In this document: one piece after another, positions 1 through 4,378 of the stretch
How positions within the stretch are numbered: position 1 is the stretch's first letter
How the letters are laid out: each line of letters opens with the position of its first letter
Assembly: GCA_024689605.1 (NCBI GenBank)
Contig: JAILDD010000030.1
Coordinates: forward strand, 1-5,228
Length of the DNA: 5,228 bases
From: Lachnospiraceae bacterium
Lineage (GTDB): Bacteria; Bacillota_A; Clostridia; Lachnospirales; Lachnospiraceae
Direction of reading: 5' to 3'
Position numbers and translations under genes: made by a program
Notes under the pieces: model-generated
Seen by the model: the letters and a program-made list of their open reading frames with translations, nothing else
Told to the model about the DNA's origin: nothing
Databases searched by the model: none

Positions 1-527
1 CTTACAGTAGACTCTGCCTGGGTATTCACACTGCAGAAGCTCTTGAAATCGTGCTCTCCCTTAAGATACTCTGCTGCCTTCTGCATAAGCACCTCATCAA
101 GCTTATTATATGTCCAATGGGCATAAAGCCTGTTTACGGGACTTTCGAAAGTCGAGCAGATAATGCGGTACTCGTAAGTTTTCCTGGTATCCGTGTGCCT
201 GGGATGAAAGTCAGGCTTAACCTCTGCTGCCCCCACTATCCTGATATCCTCGGGGAGCTGTCTGTTAAGGGCATAGGGAACCTTCTCGGCAGGTATTCGG
301 GCATGGGTATCGAATACGGCGATATTCCCCTTAGAGTGGACGCCGGCATCCGTACGGCTGGCTCCTATCACTGCAATGTCCTCCTTAAAGAGACTGCTCA
401 GGGTCTCATTAAGAACACCTTCTATGGTCGGCACTCCGGGCTGCACCTGGAAACCGTGATAGAAAGTGCCGTCGTAGGCTACATATATGAGTATGCGTCT
501 TGCTGTTGTTATCGTTTCATTTTCCAT
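1..527 (-). CDS. truA: tRNA pseudouridine(38-40) synthase TruA, 3' part outside window
   Basis: TruA converts uridines 38-40 of the tRNA anticodon arm to pseudouridine in the cytoplasm. About 175 residues are present, read leftward from ATG at 527-525; the frame is open to the window edge. Family enzymes are about 245 residues, so roughly the last third is missing because of the window, not mutation. Visible family signatures are VAYDGTFYHGFQ (residues 16-27), the catalytic loop SRTDAGVH (57-64, with catalytic Asp60), ALNRQLPEDI (86-95), and FHPR...RKTYEYRI (107-122). The start is the only ATG compatible with the family N-terminus; the frame closes upstream at a TGA. No good Shine-Dalgarno is seen just before it. 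In many Firmicutes truA follows ecfT closely. Here 441 bases carrying a toxin-antitoxin cassette and its terminator separate them. A 206-codon reading frame on the other strand is a shadow. Confidence 0.96.
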   Translation of the reverse strand, partial: MENETITTARRILIYVAYDGTFYHGFQVQPGVPTIEGVLNETLSSLFKEDIAVIGASRTDAGVHSKGNIAVFDTHARIPAEKVPYALNRQLPEDIRIVGAAEVKPDFHPRHTDTRKTYEYRIICSTFESPVNRLYAHWTYNKLDEVLMQKAAEYLKGEHDFKSFCSVNTQAESTV

Positions 528-576
528 GGGTATTATTTTATCATTTTTTCTCGTTATAGTCTTCCTAGTGTATCAC

Positions 577-607
577 TTGACATACATCCGCTTGTGTATG
601 TTAGAAT
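577..607 (+). promoter_or_regulatory. possible promoter with dyad symmetry, upstream of the toxin promoter
   Basis: TTGACA (577-582) is a perfect -35 hexamer, followed 19 bases later by TAGAAT (602-607), which is preceded by TG one base upstream (extended -10). The 19-base spacer is longer than ideal. A 7-bp inverted repeat, ACATACA (580-586) and TGTATGT (595-601), lies in the spacer and overlaps the -35, so it could be an operator. It points rightward, away from truA and toward the toxin gene. No gene lies directly after it. It could be a distal promoter for the toxin mRNA or chance. Confidence 0.3.
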
Positions 608-643
608 AGTTCTGGATCATTTCTTGATCCGAAAGCAACAGCA

Positions 644-672
644 TCGACTGTTTGCTGATTCATTTTTATAAT
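644..672 (+). promoter_or_regulatory. promoter of the toxin mRNA
   Basis: TCGACT (644-649, 4 of 6 consensus) and a perfect TATAAT (667-672) are separated by 17 bases. The predicted start of transcription is A679. The -10 and the following 20 bases are a near copy, in inverted orientation, of the antitoxin promoter at 939-944, where transcription would start at the matching A932. Its -35 is weaker than the opposing one (TTGACA), which fits toxin-antitoxin pairs in which the antitoxin RNA is made in excess. A bulged hairpin (634-641 with 648-656) overlaps the -35. Confidence 0.7.
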
Positions 673-692
673 GTGCTTATCCGGCAGCTAGC
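667..692 (+). repeat. left arm of 26-base imperfect inverted repeat (toxin promoter -10 and mRNA 5' end)
   Basis: This arm matches the reverse complement of 919-944 at 23 of 26 positions. The shared blocks in order are TATAATGTG, TTATC and GCAGCTAGC; differences are at 676, 682 and 683. It gives both convergent RNAs nearly the same 5' end, suggesting that the two transcription units arose from an inverted duplication. Confidence 0.85.
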
Positions 693-725
693 GGGGTGGT
701 TGCACTTACTGACCTGAGCTTGAAA

Positions 726-738
726 GGAAGGTGGTGCC
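726..738 (+). promoter_or_regulatory. toxin ribosome-binding region and predicted antitoxin pairing site
   Basis: GGAAGGTGGTGCC lies just upstream of the toxin start cluster; AGGTG (729-733) can pair with the 16S anti-SD, ten bases before ATG 744. The same word recurs on the plus strand at 900-912 as GGAAGGTGGCACC, inside the convergent antitoxin unit. Being a direct repeat in oppositely transcribed RNAs, the two copies are complementary: 11 Watson-Crick pairs plus two G-U wobbles, 13 contiguous. Pairing would cover the ribosome-binding site. This parallels the DRa/DRb repeats of pAD1 par. Confidence 0.65.
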
Positions 739-743
739 GATGG

Positions 744-836
744 ATGATGTATGTGACATTTTCGGAATTATTTCAGTTCGTATTAATGTTGTGTGCAATA
801 ATCACACTGGTTATTATTTGTAAAAACAACAAATAA
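744..836 (+). CDS. small hydrophobic holin-like peptide, probable type I toxin
   Basis: A 30-residue peptide beginning MMYVTFSELFQF. Residues 9-26 form one strongly hydrophobic, membrane-spanning segment, followed by a short basic tail CKNNK, the usual layout of membrane-acting type I toxins. The VTFSELFQF beginning resembles peptides annotated as putative holin-like toxins (the TxpA/BsrG group in Gram-positives); this comparison is from memory. The likely effect is membrane damage or growth arrest when not repressed, which is inference. ATG 744 and ATG 747 are in frame; GTG 753 is another possible start. ATG 740 opens a different 27-codon frame without a clear membrane segment and ATG 751 meets a stop at once. 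The TAA stop (834-836) lies in the 5' arm of the terminator hairpin. Context supports the call: own promoter, convergent antisense RNA, shared terminator, and antitoxin complementarity at the ribosome-binding region. Confidence 0.78.
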   Translation: MMYVTFSELFQFVLMLCAIITLVIICKNNK

Positions 837-879
837 AAATGACCACCCTGACTGTGACAAGTTAATGGTCATTTTTATT
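832..879. terminator. bidirectional terminator shared by toxin mRNA and antitoxin RNA
   Basis: A perfect 14-bp inverted repeat: arms 832-845 and 866-879, with a 20-base loop. The outer half is A/T-rich and the core is GACCA/TGGTC, so each strand reads a GC-containing stem running into a T-rich tract (ATTTTTATT). It can therefore stop transcription from both sides. The toxin stop codon is in the left arm. On the minus strand it would also limit readthrough from ecfT into truA. Confidence 0.85.
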
Positions 880-899
880 AGCTATTAATTCGCCAGGTC

Positions 900-917
900 G
901 GAAGGTGGCACCCTTCC
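900..917 (-). repeat. antitoxin recognition hairpin containing the direct-repeat copy
   Basis: Plus-strand GGAAGGTGG at 900-908 is an exact copy of 726-734 (extended to 13 bases with two wobble-compatible differences at 909 and 910). It also forms a hairpin with CCTTCC at 912-917, leaving the loop 906-911. In the antitoxin RNA this presents GUGCCA, complementary (with wobble) to the bases around 733-738 of the toxin mRNA. Confidence 0.6.
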
Positions 918-918
918 T

Positions 919-944
919 GCTAGCTGCTTGATAAACACATTATA
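919..944 (-). repeat. right arm of the inverted promoter/5'-end repeat
   Basis: Reverse complement of 667-692 at 23 of 26 positions; it covers the antitoxin -10 and the first 14 bases of the antitoxin RNA, including GCAGCTAGC. Confidence 0.85.
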
Positions 945-967
945 TAGTGAAGTTCTAATGATGTCAA
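939..967 (-). promoter_or_regulatory. perfect sigma-A consensus promoter of the antitoxin RNA
   Basis: On the minus strand TTGACA (967-962) and TATAAT (944-939) are separated by exactly 17 bases, matching consensus at all 12 positions. The -35 begins one base after the ecfT stop codon. Predicted start of transcription is A932. It fires into a region with no minus-strand gene for about 400 bases, so its product is best read as the antitoxin RNA, with truA as a possible readthrough target. Confidence 0.88.
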
Positions 968-968
968 A

Positions 969-1793
969 TCAGAGAGCAACCGGCGGGGCCTTGAAAAGAA
1001 AACAGCCCATCAAAACTATCAGTACTGCATATATCACAAGCAGCACATATGCCACGATGTCGCCACGCTTATATTTTAATGGATTAAGCCTGGTCCTGCC
1101 CTCGCCGCCGTTGTAGCACCTTGCCTCCATGGCCTGGGCCAGATTGTTGGCACGCCTGAATGCCGACACAAAAAGAGGGATAATGATGGGCACAAAACTC
1201 TTAGTCTTTTTTATTATATTCCCGCTCTCGAAATCTGCCCCCCTGGCAATCTGGGCCTTCATTATCTTGTTGGTCTCGTCAACAAGTATAGGAATGAACC
1301 TGAGGGCTATAGACATCATCATGGCCACCTCATGAACAGGAACCCTTAAAAGCTTAAGGGGTTTCATAAGATATTCCAATGCATTCGTAAGGCTCACCGG
1401 CGCCGTGGTAAGGGTCATCAGGTTGGAGGCAAGCACCAGAAAAACAATGCGTCCCACAAGGTACGCGGACCTTTTTATCCCCTCTATGGTAATTCTGAAT
1501 ATCCAGAAAGAAAACAGCTCCTGGCCGCCTGTAAAAAACATATTGACAACAACGGTAAAAGCCAAAAGGAAAACAACAGGTTTCAGTCCCCTGACCATGT
1601 ACAGTACCGGAACCTTTGAAAGAATTATCTCTATGATCAGAAAAAGTGCAGCGACGGAATACACCGCAGGATTCTCGAATATGAACAGGCTCAGAATGTA
1701 TACAAAAGTAAGCACAATCTTGGTCCTTGGATCAAGCCTGTGCATTACAGAATCCGCCTGATAATATTGTCCTATGGTTATGTCCCGCAGCAA
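969..1793 (-). CDS. ecfT: energy-coupling factor transporter transmembrane protein EcfT
   Basis: EcfT is the membrane scaffold that couples ATP hydrolysis by EcfA1/EcfA2 to substrate-specific S components. The 274-residue length is typical. The N-terminus MLRDITIGQYY...DSVMHRLDPRTK is characteristic of the family. Hydrophobic segments lie at about 25-58, 70-87, 110-127 and 245-267, with a long polar cytoplasmic region between. The two coupling-helix motifs that contact the ATPases are visible: ARG (183-185) and AMEARCYNGGEGRT (221-234), where the second Ala-Arg motif has Cys in third place. Start is TTG at 1793, chosen because it gives the conserved N-terminus and the next in-frame ATG (codon 17) would remove it; a GGG-containing purine-rich stretch lies about ten bases upstream. 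It follows ecfA2 by 55 bases. The antitoxin promoter begins just after its stop. Confidence 0.96.
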   Translation of the reverse strand: MLRDITIGQYYQADSVMHRLDPRTKIVLTFVYILSLFIFENPAVYSVAALFLIIEIILSKVPVLYMVRGLKPVVFLLAFTVVVNMFFTGGQELFSFWIFRITIEGIKRSAYLVGRIVFLVLASNLMTLTTAPVSLTNALEYLMKPLKLLRVPVHEVAMMMSIALRFIPILVDETNKIMKAQIARGADFESGNIIKKTKSFVPIIIPLFVSAFRRANNLAQAMEARCYNGGEGRTRLNPLKYKRGDIVAYVLLVIYAVLIVLMGCFLFKAPPVAL

Positions 1794-1848
1794 GTCTTCT
1801 TTTCCCTTTCAATAGTTTTACTTGTCGCATACATTGCACTTGTGTTCC

Positions 1849-2748
1849 TTATATAACCCTGCATTCTTTTAATACTCTAAGTATTTCCTCGGCTGCCTCG
1901 TCTGTCGTGAATACATCTTCCCTAACAGGAAAGCCCTCTGTTGCCAGTGCAGACATTATATCCGTCACTTCAGGAATGGAGAGGCCGGCATTAATAATTT
2001 CCTTCTTGTGTGAGAATACACCGCTTACAGTGTCATCCAGAATAAGCTTTCCCTCGTTCATTACAAGGATCCGGTCTGCATATCTTGCCACATCCTCCAT
2101 TGAATGCGACACAAGGATAATCGCCATGTCCTCATGATCCCTGAGACCGCTTATCATATCAAGCAGCTCATCCCTGCCTTTAGGATCAAGGCCCGCCGTA
2201 GGCTCGTCAAGTATGAGCACCTCCGGTTTCATGGCAAGGACACCTGCTATGGCTGCCCTTCTCTTCTGTCCCCCGGAAAGGTCAAAGGGGGATTTGTAAA
2301 AGCATTCATCCTCAAGGCCGACCTTCTTTATAGTATCATATGCTGTGAGCTCAGCCTGCTTCCTGTCCACCCCCATATTAAGCGGTCCGAAGCAGACATC
2401 AGCAAAAACAGTCTCCGCAAAAAGCTGATGCTCCGGGTACTGGAATACAAGTCCCACTTTTCCGCGAAGCTTCTTCCTGTCATATTTTTTTTCAAAAATA
2501 TCCTGTCCCCTGAAATATACTGTGCCCGACTTCGGCTCCTCAAGAGCATTTAAAAGCTGAAGGAGGGTTGACTTACCTGATCCCGTATGGCCGATTAGCC
2601 CTATAAACTCCCCCTGCCATACGCTGAAGCTTACATCATACACCGCAGGTACAGGCTTTGACGCAGCTGTATGGTACTCATATACAAGGTGCCTGGCCTC
2701 CAGGACGGGGACATCATTATTCAGTTCATTAAGATCATTATCCGTCAT
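1849..2748 (-). CDS. ecfA2: energy-coupling factor transporter ATP-binding protein EcfA2
   Basis: Second ATPase of the ECF module, forming a cytoplasmic heterodimer with EcfA1. The 299-residue protein (from ATG 2748) shows all ABC motifs: Walker A GHTGSGKST (53-61), Q-loop VFQYPEHQLF (Gln103), signature LSGGQKRR (157-164), Walker B VLILDEPTAGLDP (177-189) and switch His215 in LVSHSMED. The N-terminus is about ten residues longer than in many homologues. The chosen ATG shares ATGA with the ecfA1 stop, the classic arrangement for translational coupling. ATG 2763 is in frame and would add five residues (MVCGK); neither has a strong Shine-Dalgarno. No residues needed for catalysis are missing. 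Confidence 0.95.
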   Translation of the reverse strand: MTDNDLNELNNDVPVLEARHLVYEYHTAASKPVPAVYDVSFSVWQGEFIGLIGHTGSGKSTLLQLLNALEEPKSGTVYFRGQDIFEKKYDRKKLRGKVGLVFQYPEHQLFAETVFADVCFGPLNMGVDRKQAELTAYDTIKKVGLEDECFYKSPFDLSGGQKRRAAIAGVLAMKPEVLILDEPTAGLDPKGRDELLDMISGLRDHEDMAIILVSHSMEDVARYADRILVMNEGKLILDDTVSGVFSHKKEIINAGLSIPEVTDIMSALATEGFPVREDVFTTDEAAEEILRVLKECRVI

Positions 2749-3608
2749 CTTGCCGCAGACCATAATTTCATTACCGAATTTACCAGCTCATCTTTGATTA
2801 GTATGCCATCACGCAGGGGCACACCTGCCATCTTTAATCTATGCGCAAGTTCCGTCGCCTGAGGCACGGTGAGACGCAGTTCCTGCAGCTCCGACACCCT
2901 GGAAAAAACCTCCGCCGGAGTTCCGCTCATGGCGACCTTTCCTTTATACATTACAAACACCCTGTCCGCATCCACCACTTCTTCCATATAGTGGGTGATG
3001 AGGATCACAGTGATCTTTTCTTCTTTATTGAGCCTGTGGGCTGTTTCAAGTATCTCCCGTCTGCCCTCCGGGTCTATCATGGCAGTAGGCTCATCCATAA
3101 TTATGCATTTAGGCTTCATCGCAATAACAGATGCAATGGACACCCTCTGCTTCTGTCCGCCGGAAAGTCTGTCGGGTGAACGCATACCGTAATCAGACAT
3201 ACCTACTGCATCTAAGCTGTCATAAACCCGTTCCCTTATCTCCTCTGTGGGAACACCTAAGTTTTCCGGGCCAAAAGCCACATCCTCCTCCACGATCTGC
3301 CCGATTATCTGGTCATCCGGATTCTGGAATATCATCCCCGCAGTACTGCGTATGTCAAGCAGCTTATCCTCATCTGCCGTGTTCATCCCGTCAACAAACA
3401 CCGCCCCCTCCGTTGGAAAAAGCAGGGCATTTATATGCTTTGCAAGAGTGGATTTCCCAGAGCCATTGGCCCCAAGAACAGCTATGAATTCCCCAGGAGC
3501 AACTTTCAGGCTCACACCGTCAACAGCTGTCGTTATGCCGTCCACGTTGCCCTCGTTGTCCCGCCGTATATATTCAAATGTGACTTTTTTCAGATCGACT
3601 ATGGGCAT
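2745..3608 (-). CDS. ecfA1: energy-coupling factor transporter ATP-binding protein EcfA1
   Basis: First ATPase of the ECF module, which powers uptake of vitamins or metal ions together with EcfT and separately encoded S components. The 287-residue protein carries Walker A GANGSGKST (46-54), Q-loop IFQNPDDQ (Gln95), signature LSGGQKQR (148-155), Walker B CIIMDEPTAMIDP (168-180) and switch His206 in LITHYMEE. The start is ATG 3608 (MPIVDLKKVTFEYIR): it has AGGAA six bases upstream and matches the family N-terminus. An in-frame ATG at 3647 would add 13 residues, but it lies inside the terminator hairpin after rplQ and is rejected. The 3' end overlaps ecfA2 by four bases. Confidence 0.96.
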   Translation of the reverse strand: MPIVDLKKVTFEYIRRDNEGNVDGITTAVDGVSLKVAPGEFIAVLGANGSGKSTLAKHINALLFPTEGAVFVDGMNTADEDKLLDIRSTAGMIFQNPDDQIIGQIVEEDVAFGPENLGVPTEEIRERVYDSLDAVGMSDYGMRSPDRLSGGQKQRVSIASVIAMKPKCIIMDEPTAMIDPEGRREILETAHRLNKEEKITVILITHYMEEVVDADRVFVMYKGKVAMSGTPAEVFSRVSELQELRLTVPQATELAHRLKMAGVPLRDGILIKDELVNSVMKLWSAAR

Positions 3609-3614
3609 AAATAA

Positions 3615-3620
3615 TTCCTG
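3615..3620 (-). promoter_or_regulatory. ribosome-binding site that fixes the ecfA1 start
   Basis: CAGGAA on the minus strand, six bases before ATG 3608. It sits between the terminator T-tract and the gene and supports 3608 over the upstream in-frame ATG 3647. Confidence 0.7.
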
Positions 3621-3621
3621 T

Positions 3622-3669
3622 AAAAAAAACCGGATCCTGCAAGACATTAATGTCTTTGCAAAGATCCGG
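3622..3669 (-). terminator. intrinsic terminator after rplQ
   Basis: Arms CCGGATC/GATCCGG (3663-3669 with 3630-3636) continue into a nearly complete inner stem around GACATTAATGTC (3643-3654), with a small internal loop and one bulged base. On the minus strand a run of eight T (3629-3622) follows the stem directly, so it is a strong leftward terminator. It ends about 14 bases before the ecfA1 start codon, and no promoter fits between the two. The ecf genes must rely on readthrough or on a promoter further upstream that I cannot see. Confidence 0.92.
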
Positions 3670-3692
3670 GAATGGTTGATCTCAGTAACTTT

Positions 3693-4229
3693 TTATACAA
3701 GCTCAATGATAACCATCATTGCTGCATCACCCTTACGGGGACCTACCTTAACTATTCTTGTGAAACCACCCTGACGGTTAACATACTTGGGAGCGATCTC
3801 ATCAAACATCTTAGCGCAGAGGTCAACCTTCTTTGTAGCCTTCTTCTTGCCTGCGTTTGTCTCAGGTACTTCTGTTACATCATAGAATACCTTGAGCATC
3901 TGGCGTCTTGCGTGAAGTCTTGAAGGAAGGTCCTTCTTGATCTCTTTTTCTACCTCGTCATAAACGGTAACTTTCTTTCCGTCCTTAACTTCCTTAACAC
4001 GCTTGCCGTCCTTGTCCTTCTGGGGAACCTTAGCCTTAACGGTAACAGTCTCGAAGTTATCCTTTTCCTTTACAGCAAGTGCGATAAGGCTCTCAGCGAT
4101 CTTTCTGATTTCCTTTGCTCTTGCCTCAGTAGTAGTAATCCTGCCGTTCAAGATAAGCATTGTTACCTGGTTTCTGAGTAATGCCTTTCTCTGGCTTGAT
4201 GTTTTTCCTAACTTTCTGTACTTTGCCAT
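3693..4229 (-). CDS. rplQ: 50S ribosomal protein L17
   Basis: L17 is a structural protein of the large ribosomal subunit near the exit tunnel. The start [20 protein letters not shown], the central RLHARRQ (104-110) and the end [20 protein letters not shown]...IIELV (151-178) are diagnostic. At 178 residues it is about 50-55 longer than the B. subtilis type (about 120). The extra sequence is mostly a charged, Lys-rich insertion between the N-terminal helices and LHARRQ (about 53-103), plus a short one at about 121-134 ([13 protein letters not shown]). Similar enlargements are known to me from clostridial L17 proteins. The start has AAGGAAG six bases upstream. It follows rpoA by 149 bases and is followed by a strong terminator. 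Confidence 0.97.
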   Translation of the reverse strand: MAKYRKLGKTSSQRKALLRNQVTMLILNGRITTTEARAKEIRKIAESLIALAVKEKDNFETVTVKAKVPQKDKDGKRVKEVKDGKKVTVYDEVEKEIKKDLPSRLHARRQMLKVFYDVTEVPETNAGKKKATKKVDLCAKMFDEIAPKYVNRQGGFTRIVKVGPRKGDAAMMVIIELV

Positions 4230-4378
4230 AATCTTCTTCCTTTCGGCAGCGCTCGTCGGTCTTATCTGCCAAACTCATGCAGGTCTCCCTGCTCCTCAAA
4301 GTAACACAGCTTTCTGCAAAAACGCTTCCGGCTGCTGCCGCGCACTTATGGACTTACCGGCTATAAGATGACTTATTA
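4230..4378 (-). other. rpoA-rplQ intergenic leader, no supported gene
   Basis: 149 bases. On the minus strand it holds a short hairpin CGGC-AGCA-GCCG (4329-4340), a T5 run six bases further on, a second small hairpin CAGG/CCTG (4280-4291) and the rplQ ribosome-binding site at 4236-4242. No consensus promoter is evident. The hairpins are too weak to call a terminator. It may be a structured leader of rplQ in the polycistronic mRNA, but this is not shown by the sequence. Confidence 0.4.

Larger units (their letters stand above)
830..932 (-). ncRNA. probable antitoxin RNA convergent with the toxin mRNA
   Basis: Predicted from the perfect promoter at 939-967 (start near A932) and the hairpin at 832-879, giving about 100 nt; exact ends are inferred. 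It has no convincing reading frame. A 5' hairpin can form from GGAAGG and CCTTCC (plus positions 912-917 and 900-905) with a six-base loop. The segment complementary to 900-912 includes this loop and can pair over 13 bases with the toxin ribosome-binding region (726-738). Its 3' end is fully antisense to the 3' end of the toxin mRNA, about 50 nt including the toxin stop codon. Two separated contact regions in convergent RNAs recall RNA II of pAD1 par; antisense over the 3' end recalls RatA and SR4. Confidence 0.72.

Noticed and set aside
553..558. TATAAC on the minus strand as the -10 of a truA promoter
   Set aside because: No acceptable -35 at a suitable distance; only the -10 resemblance supports it.
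51..671. 206-codon plus-strand reading frame
   Set aside because: It lies opposite the well-supported truA gene, has no family resemblance, and runs through both promoter-like sites upstream of the toxin.
740..823. 27-codon frame from ATG 740 as the toxin
   Set aside because: It has no clear membrane segment and no resemblance to small toxins, whereas the 744 frame gives a typical membrane peptide.
928..1116. 62-codon plus-strand frame over the antitoxin promoter and ecfT end
   Set aside because: Opposite a conserved gene and without recognisable content; a shadow of ecfT.
3609..3647. Longer ecfA1 starting at ATG 3647
   Set aside because: The start lies in the rplQ terminator hairpin; ATG 3608 has a good ribosome-binding site and matches the family N-terminus.
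4126..4278. 50-codon minus-strand frame from ATG 4278, with a purine-rich stretch upstream, overlapping the rplQ start
   Set aside because: Most of it is rplQ read out of frame, with no recognisable features; likely chance.
4318..4340. Terminator after rpoA (CGGC/GCCG hairpin and T5)
   Set aside because: The stem is only 4 bp and the T run is six bases away from it, and it would cut rplQ off from its operon.
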